Source of the DNA: Crinalium sp049646245
GTDB lineage: Bacteria; Cyanobacteriota; Cyanobacteriia; Cyanobacteriales; PCC-9333
Reading direction: 5' to 3'
NCBI GenBank assembly: GCA_049646245.1
Contig: JBARVL010000459.1
Location: 1 to 27,496 of the forward strand
DNA: 27,496 nucleotides
The position numbers were made by a program, and so were the translations under genes. Below the pieces are notes generated by a model. That model was not told where the DNA came from. It searched no databases and saw nothing but the letters and a program-made list of their open reading frames with translations. Below are positions 14,487 through 24,669 of the stretch, in pieces (the stretch's first letter is position 1; each line of letters starts with the position of its first letter).

Positions 14487-17400
14487 ATGGCTCGACATCA
14501 TCCCCTTGGTGACATTGATATCCTGAGATCTACTTTATTAAAAAGTTATAAAGTAGGTTTTCCTATCCTCAAGGAATTGGTACAAAATGCCGAAGATGCT
14601 CAATCCACTTGTCTAGACTACGGTTGGATAGAGGGTATTCCTAATGCTGAACATCCACTGCTGCGATCGCCTGCTCTGTTCATGTTAGATAATGGTAACT
14701 TTACAGAGGAAAATGCTAAATCCATAAGATATATCCTGGGAGGAACCAGCAAATCCAACCAGCAAGACTCTATTGGCAAATTTGGTCTTGGTTTAAAAAG
14801 TGTTTTTCACTTATGCGAAGCTTTCTTTTATATTGCACCAGACAAGGAAAATTCTAAATATCCTCGTTGGGATATTTTTAACCCTTGGGCAGACGCATTT
14901 GATACAGACGAATATCACCAAGATTGGAATGCCTTCTCTCGAAAAGATAGAGATTATATTATTAAAAATACCTTAGCACCAATTCTCCAAAAATCAGAGT
15001 ATCAAAACAAGTGGTTTCTTATCTGGATGCCGCTTAGACAAGAAGAACATTGTGCAAACAATTCTAAAGTTAGATATATAAAGGATGACGAATTCTTTCC
15101 TGAAATCCCTAATTTTTTAAAAAATACTGATATTCAAAAGCAGCTAAGTTTATTGCCAAGTTTACTTAGTAATCTTAATCAGATTAGGTACTGGGAAAAG
15201 AACTTCCGTCAACCTAAATTTAATATCATAGTAGACGAGAAGTCAGAACGTCGTTCTGCATTATCACAACTTGAACATAATCCAGAAAAACCACTCAAAG
15301 GTAAAGTTAGCGATGGTCAAGTAAAGCAAGTGGAATTTGCAGGTTATGAAATAGTACCCTCTTCTGAGATTTTTCCTGAATCTGAAATTAAGAAACGTCC
15401 AGGTTTTCCTGAAGAATTTATAAATATAAAGCCTCACTCTGCGGTGGTTTTCAGTCGCTTGCATAGTAATGTGGATACACCACATTCACTTACTTTGAGA
15501 ACAGCCGTCTTTCTACCCATAGGTGAAGAGGAATCTATAGATTTAAAATCTAGCTCAAAACACTCTTATTATTTAACACTGCATGGTTATTTCTTTGTAG
15601 ATTCTGGTCGGACAGGTATTTTGGGTTGGGATAAGAATAATTTTAGGATCGACAACACCCATAAAGAAGGAGATGATAATAGAACTTTGCGAGAGAAAGA
15701 ATGGAATTTTCATCTTTATGAAATTCTTATGACTCAAATTTTGGATACCTTCGATAAATTCGTTTCTAAATATAGCCTGTCTGAATCTGAAGTATCAGCC
15801 ATTTGTAAAGCACTCGGTGAATCTAAGTTTTTTCAAGAACAGATGAATCGAGATAAAATTTGTCAAGAAAAACAGTGGATTTTCAGGATTCTCAGCATAA
15901 CTCCGCAAAATAATAAATGGGAATTGTTAGATAATACCTATAGAGTCTTACCACTAGCAAAAATTCCTCAAGAAAATTTGTTTAGTAGTTTGCCTAAAAA
16001 AACAGGATTATCACAATGTATATTAACTTTATCAGACGCGCCTAATCTTCGTAATGATGGTAAAATATCCGCTCAATGGATAGATGAAGAAATTATCTCT
16101 ATCATCAATAACTTATCACAAAAAAATATTTTTAAAGAGCATAGTACTATTGAGGATCTTGTTGATTTTTTAAGTTTTATTAAAACTAGCAAAAAAACAA
16201 TTAGCGATCCAGTCCAGAATTATATAGTTCAATTCCTTAAAAGTGGGTTACTTCAATTAAGTTTGAGCGAAATTAATTCAGAAATTAAAGAAGCGTGGCA
16301 ATCATTAATTAATTTAGTTGACGATTCAAAAATTATTTATATAGATGTTTTGGAATATACTTTTAAACATCTTATTAAAATAGAATTGAATATTTTATTA
16401 TTATCAAAGCCCTTCTTTTCTACCCCTGGTAATGCTAAAGAAAAACAATTAAGCTATAAAGATGCAAAAGCTATTTTATCAAAAATAAATGAGTGGATTA
16501 ATCAGTTGTATGAACAAGGGAGAAATGTTAATGCTTTAGAGTTAACCCTTAAACAATTTCTTAAGTTATCAAAAAATGAGCTTATCAAAATTTTATCAGA
16601 AAATGAAAATTGGAAATGTCTGATCGGTAGCCAATATAAAGCAACAGCAGCTAGTTTTTATTCCTATAAGGACTTTAAAAATGAAAAAATATTATTTAGG
16701 CGCAGCAAAAATGACTTATTAGATTCATTAGAAAAAGCTGTTCAATATTTTCAACCTATTGTGGTTGATGAGGAAATAGCTGAATTAATCAGCAATGCTC
16801 CCAGCATTAGTCCTGTAATTTGTGATCAAAATGTTTGTAGAAGTATATTAAATAAAACTCCACTACTAAATGATAAGCCTGAGCGGATTAAGCTGTTAGA
16901 TCAACTATTATCATGCCTGAATATGTCTCCCCAGATTCGTTATCTATTACATGGACAAGCGGCGCAATATAATAACCTAACAACACTACTATATATTATT
17001 TCTGAATCAGACGCTTTATGGATAGAAGTTACCAAACAAGTTCTTGAAACCAAAAAAGAATCATGGCGATTAATTGAGCCAGTTTTAGCTGAACGTATTT
17101 TGAGAGCAAAATATGGAGGACTTAAGATCGAAAGCTTAACTCCTGATGCTGTGATCGATTTATTGAAAGAACCAGGTGTCGATGCAAAATGTATTAATCC
17201 TCAAGAATTAACTGCCCAACAATGTGAAATTTTATTGATTGAAACAGGTAAAAATACTGGAAATAAAGACCTTTGGAAATCCTTACATATACATCTAACA
17301 GTCAATGATAAATTTGTAAGTATTGAAGAAAATACTTACCTAGAAAATCCTGATTTTTCATTAGAGGAAAGTTTAAAGGAAAAGGTCATATTAATCAAAC

Positions 17401-17807
17401 GCAATCCTCAATTAACACAAACCTGGATTCCTGAATGGAATGCTTCTTCTGCTATCGAATTCTTATTGTCACAGCCTGATCCTCATACATACAGGGAGAT
17501 GATTTTGAGAATTTGGCACTCATTTGATGATAATCAAAAATTCAAGTACAAGGAAAGATTAAAAGACGCTGCTTGGCTAACTGTAAAAGTAGGGGAAGAA
17601 ATTAACCCCATCGCGCCTAAGTATATTCTTAAATGTCCAAATTATTTAAAGAATTATGAACAAACCTTAGTGGGGTTAAAACCTGGATATTATTTACCGT
17701 TTGATTTAGAAACTTCTGAAGAACAATATAATGATATTGAGGTATTATTCTATCAATTTAATCAGCTAGACATACTCCAGGAGATATTAACGATATATGA
17801 CTCATAA
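14487..17807 (+). CDS. Large GHKL-ATPase protein, first gene of a two-gene system
   Basis: The product has 1106 residues. The N-terminus is a GHKL (HSP90/sacsin-like) ATPase module: N-box ELVQNAEDA (residues 30-38), G1 MLDNG (66-70), and G2 GKFGLGLKSVFHL (97-109). The rest is mainly helical with no motif I recognise and no membrane segment. AAGG lies 7 bases before the ATG. It overlaps the next gene by 11 bp, so the two are translated together. Sacsin-like GHKL ATPases of this size paired with nuclease-like partners are common in bacterial defence islands, but I cannot match this to a named system. It is AT-rich like its partner and unlike the remnants before it. A role in phage or plasmid defence is inferred. 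Confidence 0.75.
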   Translation: MARHHPLGDIDILRSTLLKSYKVGFPILKELVQNAEDAQSTCLDYGWIEGIPNAEHPLLRSPALFMLDNGNFTEENAKSIRYILGGTSKSNQQDSIGKFGLGLKSVFHLCEAFFYIAPDKENSKYPRWDIFNPWADAFDTDEYHQDWNAFSRKDRDYIIKNTLAPILQKSEYQNKWFLIWMPLRQEEHCANNSKVRYIKDDEFFPEIPNFLKNTDIQKQLSLLPSLLSNLNQIRYWEKNFRQPKFNIIVDEKSERRSALSQLEHNPEKPLKGKVSDGQVKQVEFAGYEIVPSSEIFPESEIKKRPGFPEEFINIKPHSAVVFSRLHSNVDTPHSLTLRTAVFLPIGEEESIDLKSSSKHSYYLTLHGYFFVDSGRTGILGWDKNNFRIDNTHKEGDDNRTLREKEWNFHLYEILMTQILDTFDKFVSKYSLSESEVSAICKALGESKFFQEQMNRDKICQEKQWIFRILSITPQNNKWELLDNTYRVLPLAKIPQENLFSSLPKKTGLSQCILTLSDAPNLRNDGKISAQWIDEEIISIINNLSQKNIFKEHSTIEDLVDFLSFIKTSKKTISDPVQNYIVQFLKSGLLQLSLSEINSEIKEAWQSLINLVDDSKIIYIDVLEYTFKHLIKIELNILLLSKPFFSTPGNAKEKQLSYKDAKAILSKINEWINQLYEQGRNVNALELTLKQFLKLSKNELIKILSENENWKCLIGSQYKATAASFYSYKDFKNEKILFRRSKNDLLDSLEKAVQYFQPIVVDEEIAELISNAPSISPVICDQNVCRSILNKTPLLNDKPERIKLLDQLLSCLNMSPQIRYLLHGQAAQYNNLTTLLYIISESDALWIEVTKQVLETKKESWRLIEPVLAERILRAKYGGLKIESLTPDAVIDLLKEPGVDAKCINPQELTAQQCEILLIETGKNTGNKDLWKSLHIHLTVNDKFVSIEENTYLENPDFSLEESLKEKVILIKRNPQLTQTWIPEWNASSAIEFLLSQPDPHTYREMILRIWHSFDDNQKFKYKERLKDAAWLTVKVGEEINPIAPKYILKCPNYLKNYEQTLVGLKPGYYLPFDLETSEEQYNDIEVLFYQFNQLDILQEILTIYDS

Positions 17808-20800
17808 CTTTTATCCAGTTATCCTAGCTATTTTAGATAACTTGATTAACCGTCAAAGGACAGGTTTTCCCCAAAATTTACTAAAGAATAAAAAATGGCT
17901 GATAACTGAAGATAATAGAGAAGTTGCACCATCTCAAGTTCTTTATGTACCTGGCATTGAAAATGAAGTGAAAAACCTTTTATCTCAATTAGAGGAAACT
18001 GATAAAGGATGGATTACTGTATCTCAGTTGCATCCAGATATTCGCCCTAATGAAAAGGTTATGGGATGGCTACAAGATAACCTATTTATTAAAGGGCAGG
18101 CTGCACTAGAAATTATTGGTAAAAAAGCAAGCAAATTACCTTCTTATTCATTAGGTGAGTTTGAAACAAATTCTTTCCCCTTAACAGAAGCACTAGCGAT
18201 ATTTCCAGACGAAATTCTACCTTGTTGGAAATTAGTGAAAGGGTTGCAATTATTAGATAAGCGATCTATTCCATCAAATTACGAAATTCTACCTTGTTGG
18301 GGATTAGTGAAAGGGTTGCGATCGCTAAAGGATAGAATAAATTTTATTAACTCTTATCTTCTGAAACCAATGGAAGAACAGCAATTAATTGATCTTCTCA
18401 ATTGGATATCTTGTCATCATACATCACCCGATACAAATACTGTAAAACTATATAATCACTATCTTTCACTTGCTATTGAACGTACTGAGTTTAAATCAAA
18501 AGTTTTACCTAAGATATGTTTACTTAATCGCTGTCGTAAATGGCAAGATCCACGTCAGCTATGTGTTAGCATTTCTAATATTAATGAACAGCATATTCTT
18601 GATGAAGACCAAGAAAGAATTTTACAAGATTATCTCCAAGCAGTTTCGATAGCAGATCAACAATCATCTATAATACCTACTCAATCAGGAAACAATCGAA
18701 GTAATTACCAAATATTAGAAGAATATTTTGCTGATTGGAAGATGTATGTTTATACGGAAGCCATTGGTGTTTTTTTGTGTTTAATAGCTGGAGAAGATGA
18801 ATTTGTAACACAACTCGCACAAACTTTTTTAAGAAATAAAGACTTGAATTTGCTGCGTAAAAGTTTGCTTGATCAAGTTTCTCCTCGCTCTTTTTCAATT
18901 AGCATATCCAATCTAATTCAACAACAAGTACCTTCTTTAATTAGGGGGATTAATTTTGAAGCGCAGATTAACAGTAATAGTAAAATAGACTCCAATATTT
19001 TAGTTAATGAATTAAATATTAATACAACTCAATTAACCTTATTGCCAATAACTGATTTATCCCGCTATTCTAAATCAGACTTATCTAAAAAGTTAAAAAA
19101 CTCTGTCAAAGTATTACTTAAAAGAGTATATAAGGTTGAAAATATTGATGATCGTCTGGAAAAAATCTGGGGCAATTTAACAAAAACCGATCAGCTAGAT
19201 TTTGAAGTTACTAAACAAGTTATCTTCAAGAGCGCCCCGTATATTATAAGATTTTTAGGAGTCCATAATCAGAATGAACAAATCAAAAGAATATTAGATG
19301 AATGGAATAAAGCAATACATGACCTAGAAGAATATCGGACTTATTATGGTGATTATACTGTTATTGATCAAAATATTAACAATTTAGGACAAAATCTTGA
19401 TTTATTTTTATTTTTAGAAGATGACGACTCGGCTAACACATCCTCTTTAGTTTCCAATAGTAACAAGCTAGGAGAAAAAATTAACAATCTAAAAAAACAG
19501 TTAGATCAACTCTTAGAAGATGATAGCTCTACGAATACAGCATCTTTACATTTTTTAAACGCGGTTAGAAAAAAAATTGAAAGTTTTGGTTATCAATTAC
19601 AAAGTATTCCCTTTGAAATATTCCAAAATGCTGATGATGCTTTAGTCGAATTAGATCTGATGGCTCAAGGGAAGACATTATCTCCTAATCGCCTGAAATT
19701 TATTCTGGAGGTTGTGAACAATACTATTACTATGATGTATTGGGGACGACCAATTAACTGTTTTAGGCATCCTGACTATCCTTTAAATGACTTTAGAGAC
19801 CAAGGATTTGGTCAAGACTTAGAAAAAATGTTATCTTTTAATTATTCTGATAAGTCATCTTCTGATTCTTCTGTTACTGGAAAATTTGGTTTAGGTTTTA
19901 AAAGCGTTCACTTGATTTGTGATCAACCTCATGTTTTTAGTAATCGCATCGCTTTTAAAATTGTTAATGGATTAGTTCCGAGTAAGTTAATACCTACTCG
20001 TACTAACGAGCTTCAAAAGCAATTACAATCCCATAATCCAGAAATTTTGGATGGAACAGCGATCGCATTAACATTCGATCCTAATCTTAATCTATCTGCG
20101 GATGATATATTAAGAGAGTTTAAGAGATTGGCTGGCTTCTTACTTATTTTTTCCAAAAAAATAAAAGAAATTAATATAACTAGACAAGACACGATTACTT
20201 GGCATCCTGAACATCTCTTCGGTCAAAATACTATCCAGATTGGAATAATTAGAATAAATCAAGAGTCAATTAATGTTTTATGTCTAAAATTGGAGGAGCG
20301 TGGTCATTTTGTGATTGCTGTAAAAGAGACAAGTGAAGGACTGAAATCCTCTTTACCGACAGATATTCCAAATATTTGGGTGACAGCACCAACTCAAGAA
20401 CCAAATTTTGGTTTAAACTTTATTATTAATTCTGCCGAGTTTCAAGTAAACGTCGGACGATCTAATCTCACTTATAATAATTCAGAATTAGCCCAAGAAT
20501 TAGGTGAATTACTTGGTAAACAGTTATGTTTATTGTTTGATGAAATTAACGCTGATTGGGACAAATTTAAAGAAAAACTCAAATTATCAAAGACAACGCT
20601 TTATAAGTTCTGGCAATTTATTTGGGAACAGTTAGCTGTTAGCTGGTTAAATAAAGAAAAACAAGAAACCTTAGCTTTAATTAAGGAAATGTTAGGTGGT
20701 CAGAAGGGTATGGGGTATTTTGTTAACAAGCGTACAGCATTACCAAATGGGTTATGGGGTGACTATCAACAATTAGTCAGACCACGAGATATTTGCTATA

Positions 20801-22125
20801 TTATTGATGGAATTTTAAAAAAAGAAATATATCTTACTCGTGTTTTCCAATGGGATGAGGTGCAGAAAGAATGTAAAAAAGAGCAAGTTATCCTAGCCTC
20901 TATATGGGAGCCATATAAGATCTTATTAAACTCTCCTTTGAGTAAAAATCACTTTAAAAACAATAAATTACCCCAAACGCTTAACATTTTAAGCTGTTTA
21001 CAATGGAAATTAAGCAACTCAACAGCTGATACCCAAATAGCACAACAAGTAGGAGAGTTACTAGAAAATATTAAACAGAATGACATCTCTGAATATCAAG
21101 GATTAATCTCTTGGCTAGGCAAAATTGAGCTTTTAAGTGAAGATGATCAATATAAACTTAGTAAATTTTTATTAGATCCAAAGAGTCAAGATCTGAAAGA
21201 AAAACTGCTTTCTGGTTTTGCAGAAAAAAATTATATTTTACACCATGACTATAAAAATCAAGGACTACAATTTTTTTATGCTTGTCGCCAACAAGAAAAA
21301 CCAACTTTTAATATAGAAGAAGCAAAAGTGATTGAATGGATTAATTTAATTCAACCAGCAGACCTAAATCGGCAGGAAGCTGTTAAAGACTATTTGAAGT
21401 ATCTCAAACTTGAGAACAGTCGTTCATTCACAGAACTAATTAAAAAATTGGAACAATTTAGTTGGCTTCGTGATTGGCTTGTATATCTTGAATCTACCAA
21501 TTCCCCTGAGTCGCAAAGATCCGAAAATCTAGAACAGCCGGAAAATGATATAGATCAAACAAAACAAGACGGAAAAGGAGATCCAGAATGGGGAGAACCA
21601 GGAGAAAAACTTGCTGAGTTATTTTATAAACAAATATACAACGAACCAAATTATAAACTTGATTATATAGGTGATATTTATGATTATTTATTAACGAAAG
21701 ATGGACAAAAATTTAAAATTATAGAAGTGAAAGCAATTAGTAGTAAGTCAATAAGACTTCCAGTTTTTGAATGGAATCAGTTAATTACTGAAAATAAATT
21801 TTATGAATTATTTATTGTTGAGCATTCAGGAGGTAACGTTGATAGAGTTATTCGAGTTAAAAATGTGTGGAAGACTTTAAAGCAAGCATTTGAAAACTTA
21901 GGATTACAGTACCCAACGTCAGAAATTAAAAATATTGAATCCTTGATTGGGTTACAAAAAGATTCGTCAAATGAGAATATCATTATTTTAAACTGGAAAA
22001 GGTTTGTGGATTATTATAAAGAAAGAAGTGGTGACGAAAATATTATGATTTATAGTTGTAGTGCAGTGTTGATTAAAGGGAAACCAGAAGCAGAATTACT
22101 AGAAATATTCCAGCATAAACATTAA
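17797..22125 (+). CDS. Large GHKL-ATPase protein with C-terminal DUF3883/PD-(D/E)XK-like domain
   Basis: The product has 1442 residues. The first 590 are helical and unassigned and contain a 24-residue tandem duplication (EILPCW.LVKGL, from 18211 and 18283). A second GHKL module follows: N-box PFEIFQNADDALVELD near 604-618, a G1 position that reads MMYWGRPI without the usual Asp, and G2 GKFGLGFKSVH near 694-704. The C-terminus (about 1265-1380) matches DUF3883/NOV_C: WGEPGEKLAELFY, then YDYLL and IIEVKA (Glu1310, Lys1312), a PD-(D/E)XK nuclease-like core. The ATG overlaps the upstream gene and GGAG lies 13 bases before it. Inference: an ATP-driven sensor with a nuclease effector. Function unproven. 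Confidence 0.78.
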   Translation: MTHNFYPVILAILDNLINRQRTGFPQNLLKNKKWLITEDNREVAPSQVLYVPGIENEVKNLLSQLEETDKGWITVSQLHPDIRPNEKVMGWLQDNLFIKGQAALEIIGKKASKLPSYSLGEFETNSFPLTEALAIFPDEILPCWKLVKGLQLLDKRSIPSNYEILPCWGLVKGLRSLKDRINFINSYLLKPMEEQQLIDLLNWISCHHTSPDTNTVKLYNHYLSLAIERTEFKSKVLPKICLLNRCRKWQDPRQLCVSISNINEQHILDEDQERILQDYLQAVSIADQQSSIIPTQSGNNRSNYQILEEYFADWKMYVYTEAIGVFLCLIAGEDEFVTQLAQTFLRNKDLNLLRKSLLDQVSPRSFSISISNLIQQQVPSLIRGINFEAQINSNSKIDSNILVNELNINTTQLTLLPITDLSRYSKSDLSKKLKNSVKVLLKRVYKVENIDDRLEKIWGNLTKTDQLDFEVTKQVIFKSAPYIIRFLGVHNQNEQIKRILDEWNKAIHDLEEYRTYYGDYTVIDQNINNLGQNLDLFLFLEDDDSANTSSLVSNSNKLGEKINNLKKQLDQLLEDDSSTNTASLHFLNAVRKKIESFGYQLQSIPFEIFQNADDALVELDLMAQGKTLSPNRLKFILEVVNNTITMMYWGRPINCFRHPDYPLNDFRDQGFGQDLEKMLSFNYSDKSSSDSSVTGKFGLGFKSVHLICDQPHVFSNRIAFKIVNGLVPSKLIPTRTNELQKQLQSHNPEILDGTAIALTFDPNLNLSADDILREFKRLAGFLLIFSKKIKEINITRQDTITWHPEHLFGQNTIQIGIIRINQESINVLCLKLEERGHFVIAVKETSEGLKSSLPTDIPNIWVTAPTQEPNFGLNFIINSAEFQVNVGRSNLTYNNSELAQELGELLGKQLCLLFDEINADWDKFKEKLKLSKTTLYKFWQFIWEQLAVSWLNKEKQETLALIKEMLGGQKGMGYFVNKRTALPNGLWGDYQQLVRPRDICYIIDGILKKEIYLTRVFQWDEVQKECKKEQVILASIWEPYKILLNSPLSKNHFKNNKLPQTLNILSCLQWKLSNSTADTQIAQQVGELLENIKQNDISEYQGLISWLGKIELLSEDDQYKLSKFLLDPKSQDLKEKLLSGFAEKNYILHHDYKNQGLQFFYACRQQEKPTFNIEEAKVIEWINLIQPADLNRQEAVKDYLKYLKLENSRSFTELIKKLEQFSWLRDWLVYLESTNSPESQRSENLEQPENDIDQTKQDGKGDPEWGEPGEKLAELFYKQIYNEPNYKLDYIGDIYDYLLTKDGQKFKIIEVKAISSKSIRLPVFEWNQLITENKFYELFIVEHSGGNVDRVIRVKNVWKTLKQAFENLGLQYPTSEIKNIESLIGLQKDSSNENIIILNWKRFVDYYKERSGDENIMIYSCSAVLIKGKPEAELLEIFQHKH

Positions 22126-22794
22126 ACTTAAAATTTATTTTTGCTGTGTTTATTTTCCATTTTTTATTAATATATGGTACGAATTCAATGAATAAAGCTA
22201 TAAATAGCTGCTACTCTTAAAAGCGTGTACAAAACCTTGTTCTCTAGCAAGACGAAACAATTTATCCGCCTCAACCCTTGATGCGCTCTGTGCGATAGCA
22301 CAGTCTAGCTTCGTCCCTAATTAATTATTAGTTAAACCGTTAGACGTGAGCCTATTTTGCTCAAAAACGAGTCCTTTTTAAATTTAATTTTTAACTATAA
22401 TAGCCAGTTAAAACTGCTTAAACCCTATGCAGAGTAACGAGTGTTTAATCAAAAGCTAGTTTAAACAGTTGCTACAAAAGGTTGAATTGTTATTATTCTG
22501 AGTAATTTGACATAAAGTTATTTTTGCCAATACTTTTTGTGCTTTTATATTTAATTAACGACACACCGCGAGCGCGGTGTTTAACTAGATAATTTGTAAC
22601 ATTACCTAAAATACTCATTGTTGCGAGCGCAGTGCAAACTAGGCAAAATTATGAGTTGTACTACTAATCAATCAAGCCCAAAAATAGGGTACTGAGTAGT
22701 ACATATTAAGCTATAAATAAAACAATAGCTTGATTTGCCAGCACCTAGTAACATTCCTAGAGGATTAACCAATTAATTGGAGAAAGTATTATTG
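22126..22794. other. Long gap with hairpins and no clear gene
   Basis: No supported gene. CTGTGC-GATA-GCACAG (22288-22303) is a small hairpin. ACACCGCG (22562-22569) and CGCGGTGT (22572-22579) form a near-perfect palindrome, and a related GCGAGCGCAGTG occurs at about 22623. TGTACTAC (22657-22664) pairs with GTAGTACA (22696-22703). The region is AT-rich and may hold the terminators of the GHKL operon and of the convergent gene at 22795. Confidence 0.4.
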
Positions 22795-23142
22795 CTATAA
22801 TATTAAAGCATTTGAATCAGTTAAAATCTTTTTACAAAGGATTCTAGAGAAATTATCAAGATCATTTTGAGAAAAGTTTTGCTCTGGCTGGATTATAAAT
22901 TCAGCATAAATCTTGGAATTTCTTTGATAGTAATGAGCGATGGCGTAAACTGTTTCTTTCTGCACTAACTTAACGATATCAAAGCTAGAATTACCAGTTT
23001 TTTCTGCAATTTTATTCCAAGTATCAATCAGCCATTCAGAAACGAGGAATTGTGAATAATTATCTGTAATAATCTCCACCTCATATAGGGGGCGCGGTTT
23101 TGCATCTATCCCAAGCTGTTTTCTACGTTTGGCTTCACCCAT
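22795..23142 (-). CDS. Hypothetical MGEAKRRK-family protein
   Basis: The 115-residue product starts MGEAKRRKQLG, an opening shared by a group of small bacterial proteins of unknown function. GGAG lies 7 bases before the ATG, a good start. The remainder is soluble with an alternating strand and helix pattern (PLYEVEIITDNYSQFLVSEW, VYAIAHYYQRNSKIYAEFII). No catalytic motif is visible. It stands alone, pointing toward the end of the GHKL operon. Confidence 0.65.
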   Translation of the reverse strand: MGEAKRRKQLGIDAKPRPLYEVEIITDNYSQFLVSEWLIDTWNKIAEKTGNSSFDIVKLVQKETVYAIAHYYQRNSKIYAEFIIQPEQNFSQNDLDNFSRILCKKILTDSNALIL

Positions 23143-23475
23143 TTGTTTACTCCAATTTAGCTAGATATTCACCCTTCACCGTAGTACAAAACGGAGAATA
23201 TATTATTAATATTATCAATTTTTGTACTACCATATGATCGTGCTACAATTTGAGCATTGTTATCACGATCAAGCCATACGGCGAATATTTGAGCGACCCA
23301 ATGCTGGAGCATCTGAGAGAATTTGTTACTGAATCATCAAGAGTAGTCAAAGCTTCTATCTTTGTAGTGATCAAGTTTGAAGATTTAATGATGCGTGTTT
23401 AAACTCCAGCAAGTTAAATTTTGGTTCCAACGATCTCTCCTTTGCGATCTACTGAGACTAACTCACACAAATAAT
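23143..23475. promoter_or_regulatory. Divergent upstream region between two small genes
   Basis: No gene is supported. This stretch is the shared upstream region of the minus-strand MGEAKRRK gene and the plus-strand gene at 23476. It contains ATCACGATCAAG and several AT-rich candidates but no promoter I can name with confidence. Confidence 0.3.
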
Positions 23476-24195
23476 ATGGACACAGTTCAAATTACTGAAG
23501 ATACACAACCACCTCAGATTTTGGCTGGGGTGCAGGATCAAGCTGTTGCTCAAACAACAATAGTCGTAGAGAACCAAACGCTTGAGGAACTGATCATAGT
23601 TCTATTTTTCAAAGACTCGTCACAACCAAGGGGTAATATTACTCCTTGGAAAATTTTCCCCCTCAAGCCTTCAACGTTAGAAAAGAGGAGCAGGGGGACA
23701 GCAAGCTACACGCACGATCTCGAAGTGGCAGCTTTCCGCTCATCACGCTTAGCACGATGGGGAGATATGCTGATTGGCGACTTGGAGGTAGCAAGTAAAG
23801 TTGAGCCTGGTGATATTTTTGAATACACTTTGTCGGACGACGACGCAATTGATCTCTCTAAGAAAGATGGCAAAGAGCCAAACGCAGGGGTGAGGGCAGA
23901 AAATCACTCAGGAGAGTCTGTTAATTTTGAACTGAGATTAGGGGGGGCTGCGGTCTACAAAAATCGGCTTCCTAATGGTACTGCCCTGATCTGGAATTAT
24001 CCCACCAAAATATATGCTACGTTTGGCAGAAAAGGCATATCTACCCCAATAGTAAATATAGGACTTGTTATCAACTCTGATGAAGCTCAGATAGCATCGG
24101 CAGATGTCAATGCACATTCCATCACAATGACGCTAAAACCCGGACAAGAACCAGAGAAATACCTATGGGAGGTAGTACAAAAAAACTCAGATTAA
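23476..24195 (+). CDS. Hypothetical protein with two beta-sandwich-like halves
   Basis: The frame is open from 23395, but the ATG at 23476 (MDTVQITEDTQPPQILAG) begins the conserved-looking part; the preceding 27 residues are poor protein sequence. The product has about 239 residues, no signal peptide or membrane segment. The first half (VVENQTLEELIIVLFFKDSS) and the second (ENHSGESVNFELRLGGAAVY) look like two related strand-rich domains, perhaps a duplicated sandwich fold. Unrecognised; a lectin- or toxin-like fold is possible but only a guess. Confidence 0.6.
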   Translation: MDTVQITEDTQPPQILAGVQDQAVAQTTIVVENQTLEELIIVLFFKDSSQPRGNITPWKIFPLKPSTLEKRSRGTASYTHDLEVAAFRSSRLARWGDMLIGDLEVASKVEPGDIFEYTLSDDDAIDLSKKDGKEPNAGVRAENHSGESVNFELRLGGAAVYKNRLPNGTALIWNYPTKIYATFGRKGISTPIVNIGLVINSDEAQIASADVNAHSITMTLKPGQEPEKYLWEVVQKNSD

Positions 24196-24334
24196 TCATT
24201 GCACAGGAGCGGTCGGCTTAAACCTTTTAGAAGTCGATTGATTCTGAAGGTTGGAGATCGCGCTACTCACTGCCTTTTTCCCACAATTCCTATCCCTTAC
24301 AGAATCAGGCTTTGAGTCATTTTTTAATGATCCC

Positions 24335-24452
24335 GGATTTAATTCACTAGAACTTTTTTCACTGCTTAGTTCTAGTGAATTAAATCCTCTATTCCCGATT
24401 GCTGATTTAATTCACTAGAAATTTTTCACGGCTTAGTTCTAGTGAATTAAAT
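24335..24452. repeat. Two intergenic long palindromes (TTTAATTCACTAGAAC type)
   Basis: The first has perfect 20-bp arms, GGATTTAATTCACTAGAACT (24335-24354) and its complement (24368-24387), with a 13-base loop. The second has perfect 16-bp arms at 24405-24420 and 24437-24452. Loops are similar (TTTTTCACtGCTT and TTTTTCACgGCTT type), so the pair is a tandem duplication with a period of about 68 bp. The same arm with one change (TTTAATCCACTAGAAC) occurs inside the coding region at 26924-27030. Confidence 0.85.
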
Positions 24453-24669
24453 TCCTGATTCAGATTCAACTATTGTTGTGAGCGATCGCGTTAATGAAAA
24501 AACTGGCGCAAAAGCTACGGTGTTACTGAAAACGCTGCCCGTAACAGAAGAAGCGATCGCACATATCAGATCGCACAGATTGAGGCAAAGCTTCAAGATG
24601 TTGATGCTGGCGATCGCGGTAAATAGCTATGCGAAACGTGAAAATAACAAATAGAGCATCTCAAAGAAA
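24453..24669. other. Gap with HIP1 sites and a possible 58-codon frame
   Basis: Several GCGATCGC octamers lie here. A frame from the GTG at 24478 to TAG 24652-24654 encodes 58 residues with no known domain. Another frame ends YQIAQIEAKLQDVDAGDRGK, which looks like a protein C-terminus. Together they may be a decayed gene; neither is called. Confidence 0.25.

Noticed and set aside
22210..22290. Protein-like minus-strand stretch (EADKLFRLAREQGFVHAF)
   Set aside because: It is too short, lacks a start, and no family can be named; possibly a remnant, but unsupported.
24478..24654. 58-codon GTG-start frame
   Set aside because: It is short, overlaps a different protein-like frame, and has no known domain; noted only as gap content.
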